Of a DNA stretch of 64,000 bases, positions 18,643 to 28,016 are shown piece after piece; position 1 is the stretch's first letter, and each line of letters begins with the position of its first letter. The notes under the pieces were generated by a model, which was given only the letters and a program-made list of their open reading frames with translations, had not been told where the DNA came from and did not search any database. This DNA is from UBA7328 sp965247965 (GTDB lineage Bacteria; Bacteroidota; Bacteroidia; Chitinophagales; Saprospiraceae), in assembly GCA_965247965.1 (NCBI GenBank), contig OZ252053.1:1550001-1614000 (forward strand), given 5' to 3'. The translations under genes were made by a program, and so were the position numbers.

Positions 18643-19806
18643 CTACAGCTTCGTTTGGCTGTGCCAAATCATGCCCATAGCTACGAACATTAGTCCACCA
18701 ATAAGAGCAAATCCTATACGTAAATCAAATACCTCACTAACAAACCCCATCAAAGCAGGTCCCACCAAAAATCCCATATAACCCAAGGTAGAAACCAACG
18801 CCAATCCCAAGCTCGGAGGTACAACCTCTGACCGACCCGCTTCGCGAAATAAAATAGGAATAAGTACCGAAAATCCCAAACCGCAGATCAGCATTGCGAC
18901 AGTGCAGAGTAGAACGGATATTCCTAAAGCATAAAGCCACAATCCGGCAACACAAATGGCTGAAGCTGTAAGAAGTATTTTTCGAAGGGAATATTTTTCA
19001 ATGATCATATCCCCGCTAAAGCGAGCAATTGCCATTGTCGCGGAAAAAGCCGCAAACCCAAAACCAATTGCAGCAGCAGGGGCAACAAGGATGTCTTTAT
19101 AAAAGACAGAATTCCAATCCAATACGACGCCCTCACACAAGAAAACAATAAACGCTACAACCACAAGAAGAGCCAAATTCGTCCCGGGCCAAACCCATTG
19201 GAAATTTCTTTCTTGTTTGTCGACAATCGGGCCAATATCTTTTCGCAAGAATAAGATCAAAACTAACGACAGAATAGAAACGCCAATAAAGTGATACAAA
19301 TAATGTACTCCCTGCCCGGCAATCAATCCAGCCAAAAGCGAAAACAGCATCGCCCCTAAACTCCAAAATCCATGAGTCGTGGACATGATGATCCGGGACT
19401 GCTGTTTCTCGATCGCAGAGGCCACGGCATTCATGCTTATATCCATAAGTCCATTGCATATACCAAAAAAGAATAGGGCCAACCACAGGTGCACATAATT
19501 TTGTGGAAGCCCAAGGCCTACAATAGAGAAGGACATCAGAAATGCAGCGATTGTTGTAGTCTTTCCTGCTCCTAATCGATTGATGCTGAGCGTAGCAAGG
19601 GGCGCGAGCAGAACCACGCCAAGCGGTGCAGCCAAAAGTGCCATACCAAGTTCGGCATCGTTAATATTGAGATATTCTTTGATGTCGGGAATGCGGACTG
19701 CCCAAGTGCTGATGAGCATTGCATTGATCGCGAAGATAAGCCCAATAGAACGGCTATGGTTATCTAATAAATATGCTGTAAAATTATTGAAGGCTTGTCT
19801 TATCAA
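18643..19806 (-). CDS. MFS transporter, YbjJ-like
   Basis: This 387-residue inner-membrane protein has about 12 hydrophobic segments. It resembles the YbjJ-type major facilitator subgroup: WAVRIPDIKEYLNINDAELGM near the start, HGFWSLGAM in the fifth helix and CEGVVLDWNSVFYKD after the central loop. Substrate is unknown; members are often proposed as sugar or drug effluxers. It starts at ATG 19806. Downstream on the same strand lies IS-related DNA. The gene is intact. Confidence 0.85.
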   Translation of the reverse strand: MIRQAFNNFTAYLLDNHSRSIGLIFAINAMLISTWAVRIPDIKEYLNINDAELGMALLAAPLGVVLLAPLATLSINRLGAGKTTTIAAFLMSFSIVGLGLPQNYVHLWLALFFFGICNGLMDISMNAVASAIEKQQSRIIMSTTHGFWSLGAMLFSLLAGLIAGQGVHYLYHFIGVSILSLVLILFLRKDIGPIVDKQERNFQWVWPGTNLALLVVVAFIVFLCEGVVLDWNSVFYKDILVAPAAAIGFGFAAFSATMAIARFSGDMIIEKYSLRKILLTASAICVAGLWLYALGISVLLCTVAMLICGLGFSVLIPILFREAGRSEVVPPSLGLALVSTLGYMGFLVGPALMGFVSEVFDLRIGFALIGGLMFVAMGMIWHSQTKL

Positions 19807-19835
19807 TTGATAATCAGTTAGTTACATATTTTTGT

Positions 19836-19933
19836 TGAGGCGAGACGCCATCAACAACCGGTTTCTGATGGCGTTCCTTCGACTCCGCTCAGGGCAGGCC
19901 CCGCTTCAGTGTTTCTGATGGCGTCCCGCCTCA
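19836..19933 (-). repeat. Inverted repeat and dispersed 24-bp repeat at the end of the MBL gene
   Basis: TGAGGCGAGACGCCATCA at 19836-19853 pairs with 19916-19933 (one mismatch), and a shorter internal partner lies at 19866-19875. In the loop, CCTTCGACTCCGCTCAGGGC (19876-19895) is nearly the same as the sequence inside the SusC gene at 46938. The repeat encodes the last residues of the MBL protein (SEAGRHQKH), so it seems to have been added at that gene's 3' end. Confidence 0.7.
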
Positions 19934-20817
19934 GATTTCTTCTCCCAATACCTCAACAAACCCCGCACACTCATATACGAAGGATTAGCGGCTTCGTACG
20001 AAGCAGCTTCTTTCTCACTGCTTCCTTTGCTGCGAAGATAGTCGACAGCAAATTGTGTAAACAGTGGTACGATTTCATCTGGTGGTGTCTTCTTTTCATA
20101 AAATGGAAACATAAAATCAGCGTATTCTTTAAGCGTTTCTTTGAGCTCTGCCATATGCTCTGCGCAATCCGTCACTTTGCCAAAATGGGTAAGGTAGTAC
20201 GTATCTATTTCGCTGTGCTCTAATATGCGGTCGATGGAATCAACCCAAAGTTCTATGTTGATATCCGGAGGGGGACATGGCGGTATCACAGGGCCGTGAT
20301 TAACTCGGACTCCAGCCACATCACCGGTGAATAGTACATTATCAAATTGCCATGCAACGTGGTGCTTAGCATGGCCGGGAGAGTGAATGGCTCTGATTTT
20401 TAATCCATTTAATTCCAGAAGGTCATTGTCTTCTACAATATGAAGTAAATCGGCAGGAATTGGTTTCAGGGTGCCCCAAAGCCGATCCATTTGATCTCCA
20501 TAGATCATCGTGGCCGATGCCAATAATCTACTGGGATCGTGCATATGTCGGTAGCCCAAAGGGTGGAGATATATATTGGATCCGTTTTCGGCAAAGCACC
20601 AGGCTGCCCCGGCGTGGTCGAGATGAATGTGGGTGAGTAAGACGTGCTCTATTCCTTTCCAGTCGTATCCGATTTTTTTGATTTTTGATGAAAGGGTTTC
20701 AATCGTAGAATGCGGCCCTGTTTCCACTAGTAGGGGCCCTTCATCAGTTTCGACTAAAAAGGATGCTATGGAAAAATCCTGGTTTTGGAATTCCAGGTTT
20801 ATGACGTTGATGTTCAT
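19906..20817 (-). CDS. MBL-fold metallo-hydrolase
   Basis: This 303-residue metallo-beta-lactamase-fold hydrolase carries THIHLDHAG near residue 62 (the HxHxDH zinc motif), SPGHAKHHV with the third histidine, FTGDVAG with the bridging aspartate and YYLTHFGKV near residue 220. It is probably cytoplasmic, with no signal peptide. Substrate is unknown; glyoxalase II-like or lactonase activity is typical. The C-terminal residues come from a repeat. The next gene downstream on the same strand is the MFS transporter, with a hairpin between them. Confidence 0.88.
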   Translation of the reverse strand: MNINVINLEFQNQDFSIASFLVETDEGPLLVETGPHSTIETLSSKIKKIGYDWKGIEHVLLTHIHLDHAGAAWCFAENGSNIYLHPLGYRHMHDPSRLLASATMIYGDQMDRLWGTLKPIPADLLHIVEDNDLLELNGLKIRAIHSPGHAKHHVAWQFDNVLFTGDVAGVRVNHGPVIPPCPPPDINIELWVDSIDRILEHSEIDTYYLTHFGKVTDCAEHMAELKETLKEYADFMFPFYEKKTPPDEIVPLFTQFAVDYLRSKGSSEKEAASYEAANPSYMSVRGLLRYWEKKSEAGRHQKH

Positions 20818-21011
20818 TTCCTTTTAAGTTTGCATACGTTAGCTGGGACAAAGATAGTACTCTGAGGCGAGATGAGCAGGCAAGCTTGGGACGTACAGTC
20901 ATCAGTAACCGGATCGCGAGAGAGCAATGACTTACCCTGTTTTTTTTTCGGCGAATAAATACGCCGTTACAGGCTTCTTTGTGTTAATTTTGCACAACAA
21001 AATAGAATTTT

Positions 21012-21635
21012 ATGAATCGATTGATACTCCTGTTCATTCTCCTGGCGATAAGTTCATGCACATGCAATGACGTCCAAGTAAAAGAGAGTGGAAATATAAA
21101 ACTTAGCAAAGATTTGGTGAGGGATGTGGATATTCCTGCGATACTGGCAGCAAAAAATCGACTGCTGCCCGAGATGTGCGACTTGGTACCCATTTCATAT
21201 ATAGCAGAAGTATTGCACGTTGAAGAAGGTGCCTTAAAAAAGGTCAATAGCACTTCAGATGGCGAAAGACCAAAGCATCGCACTTGCTTTTTTAAATGGG
21301 AAGATCCCGATTTCCCTAATACGGGCATTATGATGCAGGCCAAGCGCAATCCTATGGAAGATGAATTCCCGGAATATATTATCTCATGGATGGAGTCTAA
21401 GCGTCTTAACGGGGAGCACGCGATTAACGACGACATGACTCATATGTTCAAAGAATTTGATGGAGTTGGCGATGAAGGCTTGTACAATACAGATGTAGGA
21501 AAGTACCACTGGAGGTATTCTGATAAAGTAATTTTTACTCTTGCTTTCAACACGATACATGGTCATCAAGAGCAGATCGTCATAGCTACTCAACTTGCGC
21601 AGCGAATGACCAGCGAGTATTTGGGGATAAATTAG
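21012..21635 (+). CDS. Lipoprotein, hypothetical
   Basis: The start is ATG 21012 with a short hydrophobic stretch and a lipobox (LAISSC, Cys 16). The remaining ~190 residues contain paired cysteines (MCDLVP, RTCFFKW) and a mixed alpha/beta pattern. The sequence EMCDLVPISYIAEVL is typical of small periplasmic or outer-membrane lipoproteins of unknown function. I do not recognise a domain. The gene is intact and monocistronic. Confidence 0.7.
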   Translation: MNRLILLFILLAISSCTCNDVQVKESGNIKLSKDLVRDVDIPAILAAKNRLLPEMCDLVPISYIAEVLHVEEGALKKVNSTSDGERPKHRTCFFKWEDPDFPNTGIMMQAKRNPMEDEFPEYIISWMESKRLNGEHAINDDMTHMFKEFDGVGDEGLYNTDVGKYHWRYSDKVIFTLAFNTIHGHQEQIVIATQLAQRMTSEYLGIN

Positions 21636-21806
21636 TTGATTGGTTAATTGGGTGATTAGTGCACGAGGAACGAAATTCTTGACCATTTCTTTAAACCGTT
21701 GTTTGTTGTTCGTTGATAGTTGTTTGCTCGTCAGTGGGAAAACCAGGAACAAACAACCAGCAACCAGCAACTTTTTAAGACATCCAAAGACTTTGTTGCC
21801 AAAGCA

Positions 21807-21972
21807 CTAGTGCTTTGTAAAGTAAGTTCTTCTGAATTATGGGGAGCAGATTTTGAGTCAGATCGCGGCGCAAAACGCAGCCATAGCCAAAGCTACGGCG
21901 AGGCTTTGCAACAAAGAGCTGGCTCAAAAGATGCCGCCATAAACTGTAGAAATTTACTTTACAGAGCACTAG
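21807..21972. mobile_element. CTAG-targeted MITE, family 2, copy i
   Basis: This is a 166-bp element between two CTAG sites. Its termini are TAGTGCTTTGTAAAGTAAGTT and the complement of TAGTGCTCTGTAAAGTAAATT. Interior palindromes are present and there is no gene. The copy at 26347 is the same sequence inverted. Its ends match the end of the IS630-type relic at 40986-41010. The rest of 21636-22048 is non-coding. Confidence 0.9.
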
Positions 21973-22048
21973 TTAATCAGCGGAGTATCGGAACAATTAT
22001 TGACTTAGTCGCATCACTTGGATTTTTGGATTTTGGAATTTAAATAAC

Positions 22049-22504
22049 ATGAAATACAGCAACGAGATCGTAGTCAATTTACCCAGGAAAAAAGTGATCG
22101 AACTTTTCGACAATCCGGATAATTTACAACATTGGCAAGAAGGGTTGCAATCGTTCGAACATCAAAGCGGAGAACCGGGAAAGCCTGGAGCAAAATCAGT
22201 ACTGAAATACAAGCACGGTAAAAGAAATATGGAGCTTCTGGAAACGATCTCGGTGCGCAACCTACCCGATGAATTCTCAGGCACTTATGAGATGAAAGGA
22301 GCAAAGACTAAAGTCGAAATTTTTTTCTACGAAGAAGGATCAGATAAAACGAAATGGGCCTCTAATACGGAATTTACAGGTACGGGAATCGTCAAAATTA
22401 TGATGTGGCTCATGCCTGGTTCCTTTAAGAAACAGTCGTATAAGTTTATGCAAAATTTCAAACGATTTGCAGAGGAAGGGGTGGGTGTGAAGGATGGAAA
22501 GTGA
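22049..22504 (+). CDS. SRPBCC-family protein
   Basis: This 151-residue protein has the START/Bet v1-like pattern: KYSNEIVVNLPRKKVIELFDNPDNLQHWQEGL at the N-terminus, beta strands in the middle and a long C-terminal helix (MPGSFKKQSYKFMQNFKRFAEEG). These helix-grip proteins bind hydrophobic ligands; the ligand is unknown. Its stop codon overlaps the 3' end of the convergent tRNA gene by 3 nt. Confidence 0.85.
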   Translation: MKYSNEIVVNLPRKKVIELFDNPDNLQHWQEGLQSFEHQSGEPGKPGAKSVLKYKHGKRNMELLETISVRNLPDEFSGTYEMKGAKTKVEIFFYEEGSDKTKWASNTEFTGTGIVKIMMWLMPGSFKKQSYKFMQNFKRFAEEGVGVKDGK

Positions 22505-22575
22505 CCCCAGCAAGATTCGAACTTGCAACCTCCTGATTCGTAGTCAGGTACTCTATCCAATTGAGCTATGGGGCC
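22502..22575 (-). tRNA. tRNA-Arg (anticodon ACG)
   Basis: The minus strand folds as a cloverleaf. The acceptor GGCCCCA pairs with TGGGGTC, the discriminator is A, the anticodon arm is CCTGA-CTACGAA-TCAGG with ACG at 34-36, and the T arm contains GTTCGAATC. CCA is not encoded. It reads CGN arginine codons through A34-to-inosine editing. No integrated element with a duplicated tRNA end is visible here. Confidence 0.95.
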
Positions 22576-22620
22576 AATTAATCATCGTAACAAAAATAAG
22601 ATCATTTTGCGAAACTCAAC

Positions 22621-22950
22621 CTACACCTTCTTATTCATCACCAAAATAGAAGTGATCAAAAGACAAATGCCCACAGCAGAATCAAATCCATTAATTCCAA
22701 AACGCAAGGTCCACACCAGAAATCCTATGTAGAAAACATTGCAAGTAAGCAAAATCGCCTTCGGCAACCAGGAAGTCGGAGTTTCGTAAAGATAAACAAA
22801 GTTGAGCACGCCCAGGAAAATCAGGCCAAATCCTTTTGATAGGCTTTCAAAAAATACTAGAACTGTAGGAGATTCAAAAAAATGACTTTCGCAAAAGCCA
22901 TCATAGATCCCGAATAGTATGAGTAATATACTGGTGAGTCTGTAAAACAT
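22621..22950 (-). CDS. Small membrane protein, hypothetical
   Basis: This 109-residue protein has about four hydrophobic segments (LTSILLILFGIYDGF, GLIFLGVLNFVYLY, AILLTCNVFYIGFLVW, AVGICLLITSILVM) and ends in NKKV. No domain is recognised. The ATG at 22950 is plausible. It lies downstream of the DUF2853 gene on the same strand but beyond that gene's terminator, so it probably has its own promoter. Confidence 0.6.
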   Translation of the reverse strand: MFYRLTSILLILFGIYDGFCESHFFESPTVLVFFESLSKGFGLIFLGVLNFVYLYETPTSWLPKAILLTCNVFYIGFLVWTLRFGINGFDSAVGICLLITSILVMNKKV

Positions 22951-23000
22951 CGAGTCGATCTTTCTTGCAGAAAGTTAGTAAGACTTTTTAATAACAAATG

Positions 23001-23034
23001 AAAAAGGGCTTCCCGATCACAGAAAGCCCTTTTA
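23001..23034 (-). terminator. Rho-independent terminator of the DUF2853 gene
   Basis: On the minus strand the stem AAAAGGGCTT and its complement enclose an ~11-nt loop, followed by a run of T. It starts about 20 bp after the stop codon at 23053. Confidence 0.85.
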
Positions 23035-23052
23035 TTTCTAGAACGTATTCGA

Positions 23053-23397
23053 CTATCCGTAGATAGATTCTTTTCCAAATTTTTTGGTGAGCAAATAGTA
23101 GAAAATTGCTCTGTACTTCGCTTTGTTACTGCTTCCAAATGCCTCACCCACTTCCTTAACAGCAGCACTAAGAGATCCATCGTCACGAAGACCTAGCTTC
23201 TTTATTAAGAAGTTGTCCCTTACTCTGTCCACTTCTGCTTGATCAGAAGTAGATACCTTTGACGCATCGTTGTTGTAGATCGATGGTCCGAGGCCCTTTG
23301 CTACTTTTTTCAACAGATCAAGATCGTAATCCTTTATTCCTAGAGTGTTTTCTAATTCGCTCTGGTACAATGAAATACATTCATCAAATTTGCTCAT
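23053..23397 (-). CDS. DUF2853 family protein
   Basis: This 114-residue protein starts MSKFDECISLYQSEL and ends FYYLLTKKFGKESIYG, the hallmarks of DUF2853, a small helical Bacteroidota family. The middle has the conserved KKVAKGLGPSIYN and DNFLIKKLGL. Function is unknown. It is an intact single gene with its own terminator. Confidence 0.88.
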   Translation of the reverse strand: MSKFDECISLYQSELENTLGIKDYDLDLLKKVAKGLGPSIYNNDASKVSTSDQAEVDRVRDNFLIKKLGLRDDGSLSAAVKEVGEAFGSSNKAKYRAIFYYLLTKKFGKESIYG

Positions 23398-23572
23398 AAT
23401 TCCATTTGTTAGATTGGTTAATAAATAATATTGGTTCTATTTCAAGACTAGCACCGAATATAATATTAATAATTGGAAAGGCACAATGGTGAATAGATTG
23501 GGTGCATTTCAAAATGTCCCGATATAGGGAAATATGTGTTAAATTAGATATATCAACCAAAAATTAAAAGTC

Positions 23573-23785
23573 ATGAACGTGGTTAAATTACAGAAAAGAT
23601 TTGACCAACTGATGAGTGATGTAAAGAACCTACAGGACATTGAAAGTTTTTACGACTATGAAGAAAGTTTTACCTACCTGTTAAAAGATTTTGGCAGAGA
23701 ATTGCTAGAGAGTTCATTGGGCGAGGCTGTTGAAAATCGTAAAAAAAAAGATGCATCAAGACAGGTTACGGTAAAATTGAATTGA
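23573..23785 (+). CDS. IS first ORF (transposase N-terminal part)
   Basis: This 70-residue helical protein (VVKLQKRFDQLMSDVKNLQDIE) lies upstream of the main transposase ORF. The stop TGA (23783-23785) overlaps the next frame, so the two are probably joined by frameshifting or coupled translation. Confidence 0.65.
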   Translation: MNVVKLQKRFDQLMSDVKNLQDIESFYDYEESFTYLLKDFGRELLESSLGEAVENRKKKDASRQVTVKLN

Positions 23786-24756
23786 ATAAGTCCAACAAGT
23801 ACAGCGAACAAATCGAGTCTGCAAAAGTAAGCCCTTATTTACAAGGCAAGTTGATATTCATAGGCCAGTTTAGTTGTTACGAGAATGGGGAAGAAATTGC
23901 GAATAAATTATTAGAGGTAAAAACGAATGATACGGCAATTTACCGTTTAACTGATACAATGGGAGAACAAGTAGGAGAATGGATAGATGACCAAGATCGG
24001 TACAACATAGAAGATGTGAAAAAAGAGGATAGAGTTTATTGTCAGGTGGATGGTTCTCATTTATTGACAAGAGGACCGGGATGGAAAGAGGTAAAATTGG
24101 GAAGGGTATTCAAACAAAGCTCAATTCTACCTCAAAGTGCTGATAGACAGTGGATTAGGAATAGTGAATATGTAGGTCATTTGGGTGATCATGAAGAATT
24201 TGAGACAAAAGTTTCAGTGTTATTAGATGAATATTCAGGATTAAAAGACCGGATGGTTTTTGTGAATGACGGAGCTGTATGGATAGAAAAATGGATTACA
24301 GCAGAATATCCTGATGCAACCCAAGTACTAGATTTTTACCACGCCGTTGAAAATGTGAGCAAATACGCAAATGTGTGTATGAAAAATAAAAAAGTAAGAA
24401 AAGAATGGATTTCACAGACAGCTTCACTATTAAAAGAAAAGGGTTATGATAGCCTTATAGAACGGATCGATGAATTGAATTGTAACACGAAATTAAAAAA
24501 AGAGGAAAAGAGGAAATTGATGGTCTATTTAGAAAGGAACAAGACAAGAATGGATTACCCTTCATACATAGAAAAGGGAATGTTAATAGGTTCTGGAGCC
24601 ATAGAAGCAGCGCACCGCAACGTATTGCAAAAAAGGATGAAACTGTCAGGTCAAAGATGGTCTGCCAAGGGAATTCAAAATATGATCAATCTCAGAGTAA
24701 TCAATAAAAGTGGCCATTGGGATATGGTAACTGACAGGTTAAGACGCGCCGCCTAG
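23782..24756 (+). CDS. ISKra4/ISLre2-like transposase
   Basis: The candidate catalytic residues are in CQVDGSHLLT, VFVNDGAVWIEKW and GSGAIEAAHRNVLQKRMKLS, the conserved order of this family. LDFYHAVENV follows the second Asp, also typical. The annotated start is TTG 23782, overlapping ORF 1 by four bases; frameshifting is the likelier route. The frame is otherwise intact and the element has a fresh target duplication, so it may be active. Confidence 0.85.
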   Translation: MNKSNKYSEQIESAKVSPYLQGKLIFIGQFSCYENGEEIANKLLEVKTNDTAIYRLTDTMGEQVGEWIDDQDRYNIEDVKKEDRVYCQVDGSHLLTRGPGWKEVKLGRVFKQSSILPQSADRQWIRNSEYVGHLGDHEEFETKVSVLLDEYSGLKDRMVFVNDGAVWIEKWITAEYPDATQVLDFYHAVENVSKYANVCMKNKKVRKEWISQTASLLKEKGYDSLIERIDELNCNTKLKKEEKRKLMVYLERNKTRMDYPSYIEKGMLIGSGAIEAAHRNVLQKRMKLSGQRWSAKGIQNMINLRVINKSGHWDMVTDRLRRAA

Positions 24757-24827
24757 ACGGGACAAAATGAAATGCACCCAATAGATTTCAAAGACTTCTG
24801 TACCTTTCAAGCTGAAAATAATTTAAT

Positions 24828-26117
24828 ATGAAAAAAACACTCTTTCTGATAATAATAATAACACCCTTCATTTTAATGGGGCAATCCTCCCTGCACGAAA
24901 TAATAAGCAAGAAAGCAACTGAAATCGAACAGGAAGTAATCGATCTGCGCAGGCATTATCATCAGTATCCCGAACTATCCAACAGAGAATTTAAAACGGC
25001 CGAACACATAGCAAAGCAGTTGGAAAAGTTGGGCCTCCAGGTCGAAACGGGCATTGCGATAACCGGCGTTGTCGGCCTCCTGGACACAGGGAAACCGGGT
25101 CCCACTATCGGACTACGAGCTGATATCGACGCCTTACCGGTGACCGAGAGAGTGCCGTTGGGATTTGCATCAAAAGAAAGGACCACCTACCTGGGAGAAG
25201 ATGTGGGAATCATGCATGCATGTGGCCACGATACACATATAGCCATGCTGCTCGGAACTGCCAAAATATTGACCCAGCTCAAAAACCAACTGAATGGAAA
25301 GATCGTATTTGTCTTTCAGCCTGCCGAAGAAGGTGCGCCCCCCGGCGAAGAAGGTGGTGCTAAATTGATGATAAAAGAAGGCCTGATAGAAAAATATGGG
25401 ATCGAGGCATTTTTTGGTCAGCACATCAGTTCCGGTGTGCCGGTCGGCCATATCAATTACAAATTGGGAGGTGCATTGGCCGCAGCTGATCGATTTGTCA
25501 TAACCGTCAAAGGAAAGCAGACTCATGGTTCTCGTCCATGGTCAGGAGTCGATCCGATCACAGCGGCAGCTCAGATCATCCAGGGCCTGAATAATATAGT
25601 GAGCAGGCAGACCGAGCTGACCAAAGAAGCTGCAGTCATAAGTGTAGGTAAAATCAAGGGCGGATATAGAAACAACATCATACCGGAAGAAGTGCAAATG
25701 GTAGGCACAATTCGCACACTGGATGTAGATATGCAGAAAATCATCCACGAGAAAATAAGAAAAACCGCAACGGCGATAGCCGAAAGTTCGGGAGCCGAAG
25801 CACTAGTGGAAATCAATATCGGAGTGCCCGTCACGTACAATAACATCGAACTAACCAGAAAAATGGTGCCTTCACTTATGGCAGCTACTGGAGAGGACAA
25901 TGTGCACATCGTGCCAGCGATAACGGGTGCTGAGGATTTCTCCTTTTTCGCAGAGAAGGTACCGGCAATGTTTTTTTTTACCGGCGGAAAAGATCCTGAT
26001 AAAGATGCTTATCCACATCATACACCCGATTTCTATATTGACGAATCGGGTCTTATCACAGGTGTAAAAGCAATGTCGTATGTCGCAGTGGATTATCTTA
26101 TGACCAGGAAGTTGTGA
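24828..26117 (+). CDS. Secreted M20 family amidohydrolase
   Basis: This 429-residue protein has a signal peptide (KKTLFLIIIITPFILMGQ). The M20 dinuclear-metal motifs are present: MHACGHDTHIAMLLG near residue 128, QPAEEGAPPGEEGG near 165, GQHISSG near 200, and HHTPDFYIDE near the end. The dimerisation domain (VTVKGKQTHGSRPWSGVDP type) lies at about 225-335. M20D members hydrolyse N-acyl amino acids or related amides; substrate is not clear. It is exported, probably periplasmic. The ATG at 24828 is clear. Confidence 0.9.
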   Translation: MKKTLFLIIIITPFILMGQSSLHEIISKKATEIEQEVIDLRRHYHQYPELSNREFKTAEHIAKQLEKLGLQVETGIAITGVVGLLDTGKPGPTIGLRADIDALPVTERVPLGFASKERTTYLGEDVGIMHACGHDTHIAMLLGTAKILTQLKNQLNGKIVFVFQPAEEGAPPGEEGGAKLMIKEGLIEKYGIEAFFGQHISSGVPVGHINYKLGGALAAADRFVITVKGKQTHGSRPWSGVDPITAAAQIIQGLNNIVSRQTELTKEAAVISVGKIKGGYRNNIIPEEVQMVGTIRTLDVDMQKIIHEKIRKTATAIAESSGAEALVEINIGVPVTYNNIELTRKMVPSLMAATGEDNVHIVPAITGAEDFSFFAEKVPAMFFFTGGKDPDKDAYPHHTPDFYIDESGLITGVKAMSYVAVDYLMTRKL

Positions 26118-26182
26118 ATCACTTTTATTTGTTAATTCATGTAAGTTGCGCACTATGTACAGAATCATCGCCCTCCCGCGCC

Positions 26183-26350
26183 CTAGTGCACCAAGCACTA
26201 AATCCTGACCCCCATAAACTTGTCCTTTTCCTTCTGCTCGGCGTTGGAAAAATCCTCATTATGCTTAGGCATAACTCCGGTTTTCCCGCCTTGATCAGAA
26301 GAAAAATAACTTTGTCTATGGGATTCATTACTTAATGCTTGGTACACTAG
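26183..26350. mobile_element. CTAG-targeted MITE, family 1, copy d
   Basis: This 168-bp element has TAGTGCACCAAGCAC at one end and the variant TAGTGTACCAAGCAT at the other. It shares its right CTAG with the next MITE. Its sequence is the intact reference for the split copy at 59352-61601. Confidence 0.9.
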
Positions 26351-26512
26351 TGCTCTGTAAAGTAAATTTCTACAGCTTATGGCGGCATCTTTTGAGCCAG
26401 CTCTTTGTTGCAAAGCCTCGCCGTAGCTTTGGCTATGGCTGCGTTTTGCGCCGCGATCTGACTCAAAATCTGCTCCCCATAATTCAGAAGAACTTACTTT
26501 ACAAAGCACTAG
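26347..26512. mobile_element. CTAG-targeted MITE, family 2, copy ii
   Basis: This 166-bp element is the inverted copy of the one at 21807-21972 with very few differences. It abuts the family 1 MITE at a shared CTAG, so one landed in the CTAG created by the other. Confidence 0.9.
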
Positions 26513-26633
26513 TCCGCCGAAGGGCGGAAACCCAGCGCTTCCATTGAAACTTGCTCCAGAAATCACACCTACCTTCAAATAAAGCACTAGTCCGCCGAAG
26601 GGCGGAAACCCAGCGCTTCCATTGAAACTTGCT
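26503..26633 (+). repeat. Two 53-bp direct repeats with a CTAG and a GC-rich hairpin
   Basis: The same 53 bp occur at 26503-26555 and 26581-26633 (78-bp period). Each begins AAAGCACTAG, the end of MITE family 2, then a hairpin TCCGCCGAAGGGCGGA, then CCAGCGCTTCCATTG. A second palindrome, CCCGCCAGCTGGCGGG, follows at 26642-26657. Confidence 0.85.
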
Positions 26634-26670
26634 GGTGGACTCCCGCCAGCTGGCGGGTTGGGGTGCAGAG

Positions 26671-27936
26671 CAGGGCCATTCAGTACTAAAAACAAATCAT
26701 ATAAATTATTTATATATGTGTTAAATATTCAATATGTTTGAGTGAAATTCTTACATATGAAAACGCTTAACTCCTTTTTAGAACTCATCCATGACCCTCG
26801 ACGTGCACAAGGCCAACGGTTTTGCTTGTCTTCTTTTTTTGAAATGGTATTCTTAGCTGGCATGAGTGGCCGATTTAGTATAAACGCTATTGCCAGATTT
26901 ATTGAATACAATCAAGAATTCTTCATTGACCGTTATGGTTTGCTCCATGGTGTACCCAAAAAAACAGTAATCTTTAATATTCTTCGTGATTTTGATTACA
27001 CAGAACTTAATAAAGCCCTTGTAAGTTGGATGAGTCAGTATATGGGTAACAACCAAGCCAATTGGATGTCTATTGATGGAAAAGCACTGGCCTCTACTGT
27101 AAGAGAGCCTAACGGAAAAAATCAGAACTTTCAAGCTATTGTTAGCCTTTTCTGACGAGTTAAAAACTGGCCTCTCTGTAAAATGGAAAAAATCAGCAAG
27201 TGGCCTTTTATAACGTGGTTATAACTACCAAGCCCTACGAATTAAAGAAGGACAATGAAATTGCTTGTGCACTCGACATTATCGAACAGTTGGAAGTTAA
27301 GGGTGTTATCTTTACCCTTGACCCACTTCATTGCCAAAAAAAACTGCGCAAACCATCGTGGGTAATGGAAATGACTATGTAATACAAGTCAAAGGCAATC
27401 AAATGAAGCTTAAGGAGGCGATCTCATCGTTTACCCAACAAAATGAGCCGGTTGATAGGTACGAAACCAGAGAAAAGGTAAGAGGCAGAAATGAAATACG
27501 CCAATATTATACCTACCAAGGAATGTCTGCAGAGCCATTTACCTTATGGACAGGTTTGACAACCATAATAATTGTGAAAAGATCAGCAAAGAGAAAAGGT
27601 CGAACCAGCAGCGAAAGCAGCATGTACATCTCAAGCAGAACCGAATCAAAGGCATCCTTCTATGCCAGAGGTATCAGAGCTCATTGGTTCATAGAAAACA
27701 AACTACATTGGGTAAAGGACAAAATATGGAATGAGGATAATTCACTGGTTAATGGTTTTAGCCTAGCCAGAAACATGTCTATGGTCAGAACATTTGTATT
27801 CAACATATTCAAACTAAACAATGAGCAAAGCATGACTGTTGCACAAGAAAAATACGCCAATAGATTGTCAATGTGTATTAATGCAATAAATATAAAAAAT
27901 CTTAATATATTAAATTTTTAGAAGTGAATGACCCTG
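26671..27936 (+). mobile_element. ISAs1-family insertion sequence
   Basis: The tips CAGGGCCATTC and CAGGGTCATTC (complement) are flanked by a perfect 10-bp duplication GGGTGCAGAG (26661-26670, 27937-27946). The element is 1266 bp. Its transposase gene is degraded. Confidence 0.9.
26757..27921 (+). pseudogene. ISAs1 transposase, several frameshifts
   Basis: The N-terminal part starts MKTLNSFLELIHDPRRAQGQ and reaches the first catalytic Asp (WMSIDGKAL). The frame then breaks near 27150 and again near 27340. Residues such as VIFTLDPLHCQKKTAQTIV lie in shifted frames. The end (RGIRAHWFIENKLHWVKD, with the conserved IEN..HW) is readable to 27921. At least two frameshifts exist, so it is inactive. 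Confidence 0.88.
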
Positions 27937-28016
27937 GGGTGCAGAGTGGCAGTTTGTATACTTTACAACCTGGATTAACGAGCAGGACTATTTTTTTCAT
28001 AATTTATTTTATTTTA

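Larger units (their letters stand above)
23500..24779 (+). mobile_element. ISKra4/ISLre2-like insertion sequence, intact
   Basis: This 1280-bp element has terminal repeats GGGTGCATTTCAAAATGTCC (left) and the similar complement GGGTGCATTTCATTTTGTCC (right). A perfect 8-bp duplication, AATAGATT, lies at 23492-23499 and 24780-24787. It contains two overlapping ORFs. It inserted between the DUF2853 and M20 genes without damaging either. Confidence 0.9.

Noticed and set aside
21636..21690. Degraded family 1 MITE end (TAGTGCACGAGGAACGAAATT)
   Set aside because: Only weakly similar, with no partner end or CTAG pair.
22502..22575. Integration site of a genomic island at tRNA-Arg
   Set aside because: No duplicated tRNA 3' end and no integrase gene in the window.
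26503..26633. CRISPR-like array
   Set aside because: Only two units, spacer of 25 bp, no cas genes, and the repeat starts with a MITE end.
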